NCBI GenBank assembly: GCA_028284905.1 | Contig: JANQQU010000029.1 | Span: 87,352 to 151,351, forward strand | From: Calditrichia bacterium | GTDB lineage: Bacteria; Calditrichota; Calditrichia; RBG-13-44-9; J075 | DNA length: 64,000 nucleotides | Reading direction: 5' to 3' | Shown: positions 8,828 to 19,933 of the stretch, one piece after another | How the letters are laid out: every line of letters begins with the position of its first letter | Position numbering within the stretch: position 1 is the first letter of the stretch | The notes under the pieces: model-generated | Database searches by the model: none | What the model was told of the DNA's origin: nothing | Seen by the model: only the letters and a program-made list of their open reading frames with translations | Program-made: the position numbers and the translations under genes

Positions 8828-10732
8828 CTAGCCGAGAAAGCCCCAGTGTTGGAGAAAACCGGTAAAAATTATCGCGACAACAAAATAGCTTGTATAGAAC
8901 AGCCGCCCGATTAAGCCACCGACTTTCTCTCCCCACATTTTGTATGTGAAATAGCCCAGTGGGATAAGTAGCAGCAATAACAGGAATGGTATGTAACTAA
9001 ATTTTATAAACGCATCCGGCACCCCAAAAAGTAACTCTAATCCCAGGTGATTCAGCGGGGCAATATACTTGAAAGCATAAACGATAGCTAAAATCCCGAA
9101 GAGAAATGCACTAAGATGTGCTGGCAGTGGCAGAGATTTCCCCTGTAAAAAATCCTTCTTTTTCAGCTGAATCGCTTTAATCGCTAGCCAAACCAGGGGA
9201 AAGAGAAGGTAGAGTAAGAGGTGCATGGGGACGTAAGAGAGGAAGAATTCATTGACAAAATGCGGCGCGGAATACCAGGCCACTTTCTCATAACTTTGCG
9301 GTAAGGAAATACCAGCGAAAGTGCCGTTAAAATACATCGCATTTATGTTTCCGGCGTCATCTTCCTTGAATACCAATAAATCATCACTATCCTCACGGTT
9401 CCGGAATGTTAGCGGAGATAAAGCCTCATATTGTTGATAACTGCCGGAACGGTAGCAGGACAAATAGCCTTCCGAATCAATCTGAAAAGTCAGGTTATCC
9501 CGAAAGAGAGCAAACAGATTTTCGATGCTATCATGGTTATAGCGATTACTTCGGTAGGCACCTGCAAAACGATTTAAATCGATAGCGATCTGCGGAGCGG
9601 TAGCAAGTGTCGGGGTATTTTGGGCAGGAAGCAGTTCCCGGGTAAGATGTTCGAGCAATAATTCGACAAACTTGCCCGAGCGAATATTTACAGAAATGAA
9701 AACACCGCAGTTCTGCGCAGGCACCAGCAATAACGCGCTGGTAAAACCGAAGGTCTGCCCTCCTTTGGCGACAGCAGGAAATCCGTTGATTCGTTGCTCT
9801 TCAAACCCGAAGGTATATCCGGTTAAATCAGGATGATTGGAAAACTGCCGCTGCAGAAGCAAATCGAGGCTTTTTTCTGACAACACCTTTTCTCCCATAA
9901 AGCGACCATTGTTCAGGAACATCGCCATTAAATTTGCCATGTCAGCTGCGGTCGCATTTAATCCACCGGCCGGCTTGGGATGGGTGTAAATCGGTTCCTG
10001 CTCAACAAAGCCTTCCCGGGTTGGGTAATGCCCCACGGCGTAATTAGGACTGTTTGCCGGATTATCCGGCAGCAGATAGGTGCTTCTTTCCATTCGCAGT
10101 GGCGCAAAAATTTGCGTATTCAAAAAGTCGGGAAAAGGCATTCCGGAGACGCGTTGCACGATCAATCCAGCCAGGGCGTAGCCAATATTGGAATAACTAA
10201 TTGATTTTCCCGGGGACTGAAAAAAACCGGGAAAGTTTTCCTCCAGATATTTTTCCAGAGGTTTAACATCTGCTGCGGAGCGAGCTGCATAGCCAATCAC
10301 CTGTTCATTGATCCCCGCTGTATGGGTCAATAAATGCCGTAAGGTAACCGGGGACTGAAAAGATGCTGTTAAGGATAATCCTGTTAAGTATTCACGGATA
10401 TCGGCATCCGGATTCAATGCCCCACTTTCGACTAATTTCAGCACGGCCATCGCTGTCAGCACTTTTCCCACTGAACCGATTTGAAAGAGCGTTTGCCCGG
10501 CATTCACCGGAATATTATTCTCAACATTGGCGAGGCCATATCCTTTGCTAAACAAAATTGTATCATTTCGAACAACAGAGACAATGCCGCCCGGCAGCAT
10601 TTTTTCCGTTAGGCCAACGTTAAATAAGGAATCTGCGATATGGGCAATTCTGCCATCATCGCGGGCATTCAGACTGGAAAATGAGCAGACGAGTATTATT
10701 AAGCAGTTGAGTATGAGCGATTGAAATTTCAC
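8828..10732 (-). CDS. secreted serine hydrolase, class C beta-lactamase fold, with C-terminal membrane domain
   Basis: 634 residues starting at a GTG with AAAGGA 6 nt upstream. The signal peptide is followed by the penicillin-binding fold: SxxK motif S87-VGK, then YSN at 180-182, the pair that acylates and deprotonates in class C beta-lactamases, D-aminopeptidases and esterases. A middle non-catalytic beta domain (about 385-490) precedes four to five membrane helices from about 495 to the end. Such proteins hydrolyse D-peptides or esters at the envelope; resistance function cannot be assumed. There are no obvious operon partners, since the neighbours are separated by 97-145 nt. Confidence 0.88.
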   Translation of the reverse strand: MKFQSLILNCLIILVCSFSSLNARDDGRIAHIADSLFNVGLTEKMLPGGIVSVVRNDTILFSKGYGLANVENNIPVNAGQTLFQIGSVGKVLTAMAVLKLVESGALNPDADIREYLTGLSLTASFQSPVTLRHLLTHTAGINEQVIGYAARSAADVKPLEKYLEENFPGFFQSPGKSISYSNIGYALAGLIVQRVSGMPFPDFLNTQIFAPLRMERSTYLLPDNPANSPNYAVGHYPTREGFVEQEPIYTHPKPAGGLNATAADMANLMAMFLNNGRFMGEKVLSEKSLDLLLQRQFSNHPDLTGYTFGFEEQRINGFPAVAKGGQTFGFTSALLLVPAQNCGVFISVNIRSGKFVELLLEHLTRELLPAQNTPTLATAPQIAIDLNRFAGAYRSNRYNHDSIENLFALFRDNLTFQIDSEGYLSCYRSGSYQQYEALSPLTFRNREDSDDLLVFKEDDAGNINAMYFNGTFAGISLPQSYEKVAWYSAPHFVNEFFLSYVPMHLLLYLLFPLVWLAIKAIQLKKKDFLQGKSLPLPAHLSAFLFGILAIVYAFKYIAPLNHLGLELLFGVPDAFIKFSYIPFLLLLLLIPLGYFTYKMWGEKVGGLIGRLFYTSYFVVAIIFTGFLQHWGFLG

Positions 10733-10877
10733 GGTTATCCTTTTTTACCAGAAATGACCGGCGTAAAGGATAAATTGTTGCAGGCTGTAGCGGATATCTT
10801 TACGGTTTCTTTTTTCCGTAAAAATTGCAACGATGGAATGCATTTAAATGATCGAAATAGATCGCAGAGGATAGAAC

Positions 10878-11711
10878 TTATCGCCGGAAAGAAATGCCAA
10901 TCCCTCCGCCGGGATACCAGTGATCTTTCGGCTTTTCCTGAAAGTAGATGAACTGTCGGTTGGTCTGTATTGAGAATTGAAAGAGTTTATCGGTGCAATG
11001 GGAATTGTCCCCGAGAATAACTGCTTTTTCTGACAGCTTATCCGCAATTGTCAGATACTCCTTCGCCTCATAGCTTGCCGAATGGTCACTGTCATTAATA
11101 AACAGATCTATCTGATCGGTAAATTGCTCGAGAGAAGTTATAGAATCTCCATAAAGAATCTCCCCGAAGTTCTCATAATCCCCGCTCAGTAGATAGCCGG
11201 CTTCCGGATTGATATCGGTGCCATAATATTTCCCCGGCTGGCCTTCCTTCGCATTTTGCCTTAAAGCCGCTGTTAGCAGGCAAGCGCCCAAACCTTTATC
11301 CACACCAGTCTCGATGATGACTTTCGGTTTTAGCACTCGCGCCAATGCATACCAGCCCACCCGCCGTCCGAAGCGCACTTCCCGGTCTGCCATGAAACGC
11401 CACTCGCTCCCGGCTGTAGCATCCTGAATATGCTTTCGCAGTTCTGTGTCGTTTTCTATCTCGTCGATATAATCCATAATTACAGAAATTTTTCCGTCAG
11501 TAATATCGGCAATCAGGGCAGCCAGGTACTGTTTGTTATCGTCTGTCAGATCGTAAGTAAAATTGGTGGTTTCCCGGGAGGAGAAAAGCCATGTAAAGAG
11601 GTTGGCAAACGGTTTTAGAAAATAGCTTAAGCCGATTTTTGCCCGATGCAGCATAAGCAGCATGCGCCCCAACAGCGGTGTTTTGATTATCATGCGTTTG
11701 TATTTATTCAA
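10878..11711 (-). CDS. class I SAM-dependent methyltransferase
   Basis: 277 residues. The SAM-binding glycine motif appears as VIIETGVDKGLGACLL (about 130-145), followed by YYGTDINPEAG, GDSITSL and the acidic LFINDSDHS block, the order seen in Methyltransf_24-type O-methyltransferases. The start is a TTG with GAGGG 7 nt upstream; an ATG six codons in has no ribosome site. The first 60 residues are hydrophobic and basic, which could mean membrane association. The substrate is unknown. It lies 27 nt after the esterase gene at 11739 on the same strand, so they are probably co-transcribed. Confidence 0.8.
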   Translation of the reverse strand: MNKYKRMIIKTPLLGRMLLMLHRAKIGLSYFLKPFANLFTWLFSSRETTNFTYDLTDDNKQYLAALIADITDGKISVIMDYIDEIENDTELRKHIQDATAGSEWRFMADREVRFGRRVGWYALARVLKPKVIIETGVDKGLGACLLTAALRQNAKEGQPGKYYGTDINPEAGYLLSGDYENFGEILYGDSITSLEQFTDQIDLFINDSDHSASYEAKEYLTIADKLSEKAVILGDNSHCTDKLFQFSIQTNRQFIYFQEKPKDHWYPGGGIGISFRR

Positions 11712-11738
11712 TTATATTCCCTCGCTCCTGATATGATC

Positions 11739-12854
11739 TTATTTGCTTTCCATCTGCATCAGCAAGGTCTCGTATTTTAGCCGATTAACAGCGTTGTTCC
11801 CGGATTTTTCTTTCGCAAGTTTATAATATTGAATCGCCATCTCTTTTTGACCTGAATATTGATAAACTTCTCCCAGTGATCCTGGTAATTCTGAAGACGC
11901 CGGATGCAACTGAATGCCGAAGGTAAGCAACTTGATCGCCTCTTCCGGTAGGGATGCCTGAAAGAGCTTACCGGCAGATTCGTTTATAGCGCCAACAGGC
12001 ATTTTAACCGCGAAACTATAATGCTTCTTCAATCCTTCATAATAGGCAATGCACTCATCCGCTCCTTTAACAGCAATGGAATCCGGGATATAAAAATCTT
12101 TAAAGATAAACTGCAAACCATCGTACAACCCCTGCGCCATTACACCGACGTGACTGGTATTTTTCTCGATAGAAAACTGCCAACGCAACCCTTTCGGTTT
12201 TAGATCCCGGATAAGCGCTTCGTATTTTTCCAGGGCAGCGACACGTGGCCCTTCTCCTTCAGTGGCAGCATACAAATATGTATTGGCGTAATTCTGCGCT
12301 GGTATATTTTCGGCCATGAAAGCAGCAGTCTTCGGACCAATGCCGGTACCGGTTTCAATATATCCATCGAAAAGCTGCGGGTTGATCGCTAACAGATAAC
12401 TACAAATACCGGCACTGGACGACCATCCGGAGAGCAGCCTAAAGTCGTTGGATCGATAGTTTTTATTGATATAAGGAACGACTTCACTTTCGAGGAACTT
12501 GATAAAATCGAGGTATCCACCATCCGGCGCGAAGTTTACGTACATGTCTCTGCCCCGATCAGTATTCGCAATGCCGACAACGATTAAATTGGGCAAATAG
12601 CCAAATGCATTGGAGAGAAAATCTGCCGCGCCCGCCGCAAAGCTGAACGCATACTCGCCATCCAGGACGTAAAGCACCGGGTAAGTGCCTCCACTACTTT
12701 CATAATCCGCCGGCGTGGCGACAAAAATCGCCCGCGACTCTCCAAGCGTTTCGGATTCAATGACATGCATTTTGGCCTCAGGGGCAATTTGGGAAATGGC
12801 TGGTGTAAATAACAGGAATAAAAACAGGGCTACTTTCAGGAATAAAACTCTCAT
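11739..12854 (-). CDS. secreted alpha/beta-hydrolase esterase (esterase D type) with TPR tail
   Basis: 371 residues with a cleavable signal (ends near PAISQ). The front part matches the putative-esterase family: PVLYVLDGEYAF, LIVVGIANTDRGRDM and the nucleophile elbow GWSSSAG. A histidine near NTSHVGVMAQGLYDG fits the catalytic His. The last 100 residues form helical repeats (KLLTFGIQLHPASSELPGSLGEVYQYSGQ) resembling TPRs. This family includes siderophore esterases and feruloyl esterases, so ester cleavage in the periplasm is likely; the substrate is unknown. A paralogue with the same architecture is at 24461-25714. It precedes the methyltransferase at 10878 by 27 nt. Confidence 0.85.
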   Translation of the reverse strand: MRVLFLKVALFLFLLFTPAISQIAPEAKMHVIESETLGESRAIFVATPADYESSGGTYPVLYVLDGEYAFSFAAGAADFLSNAFGYLPNLIVVGIANTDRGRDMYVNFAPDGGYLDFIKFLESEVVPYINKNYRSNDFRLLSGWSSSAGICSYLLAINPQLFDGYIETGTGIGPKTAAFMAENIPAQNYANTYLYAATEGEGPRVAALEKYEALIRDLKPKGLRWQFSIEKNTSHVGVMAQGLYDGLQFIFKDFYIPDSIAVKGADECIAYYEGLKKHYSFAVKMPVGAINESAGKLFQASLPEEAIKLLTFGIQLHPASSELPGSLGEVYQYSGQKEMAIQYYKLAKEKSGNNAVNRLKYETLLMQMESK

Positions 12855-12918
12855 CTCAAAATCACTTTTCCAGTTTAAGCTTCAGTATTTTTTCTCTTTA
12901 AATAAATTAATCATCGAA

Positions 12919-14007
12919 TTAATCAGTTTCGTGAGGGACGTATTCCCAGGTTTTTTTTGCAGCACTTCTCCGCGCTGCTGCGATCGCCTTTTGCGCCAGG
13001 AGACCATCATGAAATGTCGCGGCATGGCCCGGGAGATTTTCCGGATCGCTGAACATCTTTTTTATTTCCCGGCCCAAATGATAAGTGCCATATGCAAAAG
13101 CACTTTGCTCCTCGGAAGGTATCACGTCTTTGGCGCCATCCGCAATATCGAATGCCACTCGGTTGCCATCTTTCTCCAGATGCCAGAGGGTCTCGTTGCT
13201 ATCCAGCAACAAACTGCTCTTTTCTCCATGAATAACTGTGCGCAATCCCTCGCTGGCAACCTCCGGATGAACAGCGCTGATCCTCAAGGTTCCCTGCGCG
13301 CCATTTTGGAATTGTAAAAGCAGATTGGCCTGGTCGTCCCCGCTGACGGTCCTATGATCCCGGGAATTAGCAACCGGCCGGGAGCGATGCAGCGTTGTAA
13401 ATTGCGCAGTCAGTTTTTCTATCGGTCCGGCAAACCAGCGGGCTTGATCGAGCAAATGGCCACCGACCAGATTGAGCACGCCACCACCGCTTTCCAGGTC
13501 ATTTTCCCAATGCCAGGGATTGCTGCCATCGAGGTTCCAGCCAAAATTATAGCTTAAATGAAGGGAGGTAATTTCGCCGAGTGCTTGCGCGTTCAGGAGC
13601 TCGACTATTTTTTGGCGTTGCGGGGTATATCTTAATTCATAGTCGATTAAAGCCAGTTGGTTGGGATATTTTTTTGCTGTTGCCAGCATGCTTTCTGCCT
13701 CGACCACGGTCAGCGTTGGCGCCTCGCAAAGGACGTGCTTGCCGGCCTGCAATGCAGCGATGGCAATTTCGCTGTGCAGCCAGGTCGGCGTTACGATGCT
13801 TACCAGGTCGATGTTTTCCGAGGCAATCAACGCTTGCCAGTCTTCATGAACTTCCGGAATATCATGCTGGCGGGCAATGCGCCGGGCATTTTCGATTTTG
13901 CCGGAGCAAATTCCCTGTGCGCTTAACCCGGCATTTTTGAATGCGGCAATTTGTACCCGCCCGGGCCATCCGCTACCAATAAACCCAACCCTGATTTTTG
14001 AATCCAA
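12919..14007 (-). CDS. Gfo/Idh/MocA-family NAD(P)-dependent oxidoreductase
   Basis: 362 residues. The N-terminal Rossmann motif is VGFIGSGWPGRVQ, followed by GICSG, SIVTPTWLHSEIAIAALQAGKHVLCEAP, the classical EKP-like lysine region being CEAP here instead of CEKP. The C-terminal half is the alpha/beta dimerisation domain with GGGVLNLVGGHLLDQARWFAG. These enzymes oxidise or reduce sugars and cyclitols. The start is TTG with AAAGGGG 6 nt upstream and no ATG nearby. The change from Lys to Ala in the E-K-P motif removes a residue usually needed for catalysis in the family, so activity may be altered. No operon partner is obvious. Confidence 0.87.
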   Translation of the reverse strand: MDSKIRVGFIGSGWPGRVQIAAFKNAGLSAQGICSGKIENARRIARQHDIPEVHEDWQALIASENIDLVSIVTPTWLHSEIAIAALQAGKHVLCEAPTLTVVEAESMLATAKKYPNQLALIDYELRYTPQRQKIVELLNAQALGEITSLHLSYNFGWNLDGSNPWHWENDLESGGGVLNLVGGHLLDQARWFAGPIEKLTAQFTTLHRSRPVANSRDHRTVSGDDQANLLLQFQNGAQGTLRISAVHPEVASEGLRTVIHGEKSSLLLDSNETLWHLEKDGNRVAFDIADGAKDVIPSEEQSAFAYGTYHLGREIKKMFSDPENLPGHAATFHDGLLAQKAIAAARRSAAKKTWEYVPHETD

Positions 14008-14148
14008 AACTGCCCCTTTCGTCAGGAATCCTCGTGAACCAATCTTAAGCCGAGATAAAAAACATATGTAATGTTATAAATGCTGTTGTATGCTATTATC
14101 GCCCCAAAAGTCTTTGGTTTTTATATATAAGTTTATGAACAACAAAAC

Positions 14149-14335
14149 ATGTCGCCCCTACGGGGCTTAACCAACATTTCGATCCCATTTAGCTATAAAG
14201 ATGTCGTCCCTATAGGACTTGTTTTGTATAACCCCTTGATAAAATCATATCTGACGCCCCGTAGGGGTGGAATATTTATAGCTAATAAAATCCGTAAACA
14301 TCCAGAAGCCCTGTAGGGGCGACATATTTATATAA
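14149..14335. repeat. four-hairpin CCCCTACGGGG-type repeat cassette, copy 1
   Basis: Within the 423-bp gap 14008-14430. Four small hairpins follow one another: GCCCCTACGGGGC, GTCCCTATAGGAC, GCCCCGTAGGGGT and GCCCTGTAGGGGC, separated by AT-rich spacers containing AATATTTATAGCT. The same order of units recurs at 53137-53312. The block is flanked by AACATATGTAATG (about 14062) and TTTATGTTTAACAC (ends 14416), which resemble the outer ends of the long palindromic repeats listed below. No coding potential is seen in the gap. Confidence 0.7.
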
Positions 14336-14430
14336 GCTCAGATTGGATATAAAGATGTGTATAAACAATCCCCTTTACAATGGTGACGGCCCAAATAGCA
14401 TTTTATGTTTAACACTACCGAACATATTAC

Positions 14431-15954
14431 TCAACGATCGCCCAATTGTTCGAACTTAAATTTTTCATTTTCCGCGGGCTGATGTTCGCGAATCATAATT
14501 TGCTCAATTTCCTGAACGATCTCCGGAAATTGCGCTGCAAGATCATTGGACTCCAGCGAATCCACGGATAGATCATACAGTTCAACTTTCATATTGCCCT
14601 CAAAGATATTCTTGCGAATCCCTTTCCAGTTTCCCATTCGCACCGCCTGCTGCCCCTTGTAGCTGGGGAATTCCCAGTAAAGAAATTCATGCTGTTCCTG
14701 CGTGTCTTCGCCCAGCAGCGTTGGCTTAAAACTGATGCCGTCGATACCTTCCGGTGGCGCTATCCCGGCGATCTCACTTAAGGTTGGCATCCAGTCATAA
14801 AAAACGGAAATATGATTGGATACCGAGCCGGATTCAATATGTCCCGGCCAGCTGGCGATCAGCGGTACCCGAATGCCCCCTTCGTGGGTAAATCCTTTTG
14901 TGCGGCCATAGTCATTGGAAAACGGACGGGCGCTGTTAAAATAATCTGCATCGACGCCCCCCAAATAGGTCGGGCCATTATCGCTGGTAAAAATAATCAG
15001 GGTATTTTTGTAAATGCCTTCCGCCTTCAAGGTAGCGATCAATTCGCCAAGCTGGTCATCGATATAACTGATCATTCCGGCATAAGCAGCATTGGGATAG
15101 CGATGGGGGAAATACCCGCGGTCCCCGATATATGGTGCTTCCTCGCCGAAGATTTTTCGATACCGCTCAACATAAGGGCGAGGCACCTGCAACGGTAAAT
15201 GGGGTAACGGAGAAGCGTAATACATAAAGAAAGGTTTCTCTTTATGGTCTCTGATGAACGCCAGTGCCTTTTCCTGCATTTTTTCCGGGGCAAAATCCTG
15301 CTGCTCGTACTTCGCATAGCTCTCCTCCGCATTTGGATCAGCTCCTTCATCGAACTTTGTTCCCGGTGGCACCAGCGCATTGTTTAACAAATCTTTTTCC
15401 GTATTTTCCCAGAGGTGCACGGGATACAAATTATGGGCCTGCCGCTGGCAATTATAGCCGTAGAAATAATCGAAACCTTGTTTGGTAGGAATACCTTCAG
15501 AGAGCGGCCCACCTAATCCCCATTTGCCGATAATCGCGGTTTTATAACCGGCTTTTTGCAGCTGTCTTCCTAAGGTAAGCGTATTGGCGGGAATTGGGCG
15601 CTGCCCCTCCAGACTGGGATCTGCGACCGCTTTTGCATAGTTCCAAACTTCTCCGCGCTCCCTCCACTCATCATTACCGCGAATGTATGCGTGCCCGCTG
15701 TGATATCCGGTTAAAAGAATGTAGCGAGCGGGGGCGCAAACCGGGGCGCCGGAATAGTGCCGGGTAAAACGCATGCCAGCATTGGCCAGCGCGTCCAAAT
15801 GTGGAGTTTGGATTTTCTCCTGGCCGTAAGTGCCTAATTCGCCATATCCCAAATCGTCCGCCAGAAAGAAAATGATGTTCGGTGGCGATTTTTCTTCTGT
15901 ATTGCAACCTGCAGCTAAAAACACAATAACAACGATTAACAGTAGCACTTTCAT
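14431..15954 (-). CDS. secreted sulfatase lipoprotein (arylsulfatase / GalNAc-6-sulfatase type)
   Basis: About 507 residues. The signal peptide has lipobox FLAAGC. The metal-binding NIIFFLADDLGYGELG block and the sulfatase signature CAPARYILLTG follow; its cysteine is the one converted to formylglycine. TSDNGPTYLGG supplies the second metal-site half, and DGISFKPTLLG and LYDLSVD complete the S1 sulfatase fold. It removes sulfate esters from glycans or aromatic compounds in the periplasm or at the cell surface. The start at 15954 has GGAAAGGAG 5 nt upstream and gives a clean signal peptide; upstream codons to 15999 are not needed. Activity needs a formylglycine-generating enzyme, which is not in this window. 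Confidence 0.93.
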   Translation of the reverse strand: MKVLLLIVVIVFLAAGCNTEEKSPPNIIFFLADDLGYGELGTYGQEKIQTPHLDALANAGMRFTRHYSGAPVCAPARYILLTGYHSGHAYIRGNDEWRERGEVWNYAKAVADPSLEGQRPIPANTLTLGRQLQKAGYKTAIIGKWGLGGPLSEGIPTKQGFDYFYGYNCQRQAHNLYPVHLWENTEKDLLNNALVPPGTKFDEGADPNAEESYAKYEQQDFAPEKMQEKALAFIRDHKEKPFFMYYASPLPHLPLQVPRPYVERYRKIFGEEAPYIGDRGYFPHRYPNAAYAGMISYIDDQLGELIATLKAEGIYKNTLIIFTSDNGPTYLGGVDADYFNSARPFSNDYGRTKGFTHEGGIRVPLIASWPGHIESGSVSNHISVFYDWMPTLSEIAGIAPPEGIDGISFKPTLLGEDTQEQHEFLYWEFPSYKGQQAVRMGNWKGIRKNIFEGNMKVELYDLSVDSLESNDLAAQFPEIVQEIEQIMIREHQPAENEKFKFEQLGDR

Positions 15955-16105
15955 AGCACTCCTTTCCTGATAAATGAGCAAACAGGGATATCTCAGCAAA
16001 ACAGTTTGATGAAGGATGAAAATAATTACAAGCTACGAGCAGTTTAAGAACAGATTTGAATATCTGCAAATCCGGGGCTTTTTCCCGGAATAAGGTTAAA
16101 AAAGG

Positions 16106-16252
16106 TAGTATAAACATGTAATGCTAATTTTTTAGCTGTCATCGCGAGGCGCTTTTTGCCGAAGCGATCCCTTCGTTGCTTGCACCCTAGAGATTGCTTC
16201 GGCAAAAAGCGCCTCGCAATGACAGAAGCTAATTGCATTACTTCTTCAACAC
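16106..16252. repeat. long palindromic repeat, family A copy 1
   Basis: Inner arms at 16137-16169 and 16192-16224 are near-perfect inverted copies beginning TGTCATCGCGAGG and containing GCCGAAGCGATC. Outer arms (ATGTAATGCTA on the left, GCATTACTTCTTCAACAC on the right) extend the palindrome. Related copies lie at 21195-21341, 55566-55653 and 62361-62502. Noncoding; it lies just upstream of the sulfatase gene. Confidence 0.8.
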
Positions 16253-16262
16253 AACCAAAAAG

Positions 16263-16309
16263 AAAGCTCCGACGGCAGCGTATAATACGCCGTTCGCCGG
16301 AGCTTTTTC
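16263..16309. terminator. bidirectional rho-independent terminator after katG
   Basis: AAAGCTCCGACGGCAGCGTA pairs with TACGCCGTTCGCCGGAGCTT to give a stem of about 20 bp with few mismatches. T runs follow on both strands (CTTTTTGG on minus, CTTTTTC on plus). It lies 35 nt beyond the katG stop, so it ends the katG transcript. Together with the palindrome at 16106-16252 it fills the 389-bp gap 15955-16343. Confidence 0.75.
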
Positions 16310-16343
16310 AGATTGAATCTAGCTTAGAAATTGCCGGAGCTTT

Positions 16344-18551
<2,208 letters not shown>

Positions 18552-18616
18552 TCATATAAACTGTTTCCGGAATCGTAAATATTTCATTGCCTGTCCGGGC
18601 AAATTTTTGTTAAAAA

Positions 18617-18639
18617 AGCAACCGGCAGAACAGGTTGCT
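18617..18639 (-). terminator. rho-independent terminator upstream of katG
   Basis: AGCAACC and GGTTGCT form a 7-bp stem with a 9-nt loop, followed on the minus strand by TTTTTTAAC. It sits 93 nt upstream of the katG start, so it ends either a separate short transcript or a katG leader (attenuator). Confidence 0.55.
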
Positions 18640-18916
18640 CCGATGAATTATAATCACCAAAATGAGGTTGTGCAAGGAGTGAGAATTAATCTCCGATGTT
18701 CTCAAAACAGACTGTCGATCCTCACTGTTAGAAGCGGTTAAATCCCGGCATTTTATAGCGATATTGCCGGGCTAATCTATGCCCGAAGAAATAAAACGGC
18801 GAGATGTCTCGGCTATAGTCTCTCTTCTATCATCGCAGTATCCTTTATACAGTTATAGCATATTCCGGACTCAAGACCTCCGCAAAGATTACCGAAACTC
18901 TCCTGTATATTAAATG
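18640..18916 (-). other. possible small RNA or katG leader between two terminators
   Basis: About 280 bases between two minus-strand terminators (18918-18962 upstream and 18617-18639 downstream) with no long open frame. It contains a strong hairpin CCCGGCA...TGCCGGG (about 18747-18774). A five- to six-codon open frame (starting near 18832 on the minus strand) has an AAAGGA upstream. Could be a small RNA, a leader, or neutral spacer. Part of the 500-bp gap 18525-19024. Confidence 0.3.
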
Positions 18917-18917
18917 C

Positions 18918-18962
18918 AAAAAGCCATCACCCATTCTAACTATAACAGGCGATGGCTTTTTT
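18918..18962. terminator. rho-independent terminator after the 19025 methyltransferase gene
   Basis: AAAAGCCATC pairs with GATGGCTTTT (10 bp, 22-nt loop), with T runs on both sides, about 60 nt beyond the methyltransferase stop. It should work on the minus strand. Confidence 0.65.
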
Positions 18963-19024
18963 AATAATACTTACTGGGGACTTCTGTGAATGCTTGTGAT
19001 CCGGGAAATAGATATTTTCAGGCG

Positions 19025-19933
19025 TTAATCTCCGAGATATTCAGATGCCAACACAATATCAGGAATCACCGACTGGTATTCGACAGTGGATTTATGTTCG
19101 GTTGACTGCCAGTGTTTTCCTTCCTGCGCTTTCATGTATCCATGATACTCCGGCGCACCGGGAAACTTGATATTATCTGCAACGACAACACTTCCCTTAC
19201 GCAACCAACCTTTCTCGAGAATCAGTTGCAGGTCGGAGAGGTACACTTCCTTGTCATGATCAACAAAAACGAAATCCAGTGAACCGGCGGAGAAACCACA
19301 TTCTTTTTCCAGAAAGCTGACGGTTTTTCCACCATCGCCAAGTGTGCCGACGATGACTTCTATCTGTTCACTTAATCCGGCATGGTCGATAATTTTCCGG
19401 GCGAGTTTTGCATTTGCTTCGCTAAATTCCAGGGAGTAAATACGGCCGCCTTCCGGAAGCTGCCGGGCCATTCGCAGGGCGCTGTATCCGACGTAAGTGC
19501 CAAGCTCCAGCACAACCTTTGGCTGCGCTTGCTGCAGGGTATTATCGAGGATTGCCCCTTTTCGATCACCGACATTGATCAGCAAACTTTCTTTATAGCC
19601 GAAATCATCAATTGCCCGGATAACATCATCCACATCGCCTCGCCGGGCATTCGTCAACACTTTTTCAGCCACCCGGTCCTCGCGCCCATCACCGACCTGC
19701 CATTCTTTCAGGAGCGTTTTCATACCAAACATTAATCGCAAAAATGACCAACGGAAAAAGGGAATCGGTTTGCCAAGAAGTTCATTACCGGCGATGGACG
19801 TTGCGAAAAAAGCAACGGTCGCGAGTAGCCAATTGGGCAACGGCAGCCATGCCGGATTCGGAACGGTGCCAGCAAGCAAACTAGTTGTTAATAAAAGAAT
19901 CAGAACAGCAAGAGTTAAGGGAAACCAACGCAT
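19025..19933 (-). CDS. membrane-anchored catechol O-methyltransferase-like enzyme
   Basis: About 302 residues. Two hydrophobic N-terminal segments (about 1-22 and 32-48) anchor a COMT-type domain with VVLELGTYVGYSALRMA (SAM motif I), IYSLEFSEANAKLA, FVFVDHDKEVYLSDL (metal-binding Asp) and VVVADNIKFPGAPEYHGYM. COMT enzymes methylate catechol hydroxyls using SAM and Mg. Start ATG 19933 has GGAGG 5 nt upstream; the TTG at 19945 is less likely. The N-terminal membrane segments resemble vertebrate membrane COMT-like proteins in layout. Single gene, with a terminator at 18918-18962. Confidence 0.85.
   Translation of the reverse strand: MRWFPLTLAVLILLLTTSLLAGTVPNPAWLPLPNWLLATVAFFATSIAGNELLGKPIPFFRWSFLRLMFGMKTLLKEWQVGDGREDRVAEKVLTNARRGDVDDVIRAIDDFGYKESLLINVGDRKGAILDNTLQQAQPKVVLELGTYVGYSALRMARQLPEGGRIYSLEFSEANAKLARKIIDHAGLSEQIEVIVGTLGDGGKTVSFLEKECGFSAGSLDFVFVDHDKEVYLSDLQLILEKGWLRKGSVVVADNIKFPGAPEYHGYMKAQEGKHWQSTEHKSTVEYQSVIPDIVLASEYLGD

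Noticed and set aside
8828..10732. Antibiotic-resistance beta-lactamase
   Set aside because: The fold is shared by many esterases and D-peptidases, and the long membrane tail does not fit a classical AmpC enzyme.
14149..14335. Repeat block as a CRISPR array
   Set aside because: Units are different short palindromes, not identical repeats with unique spacers, and no cas genes are near.
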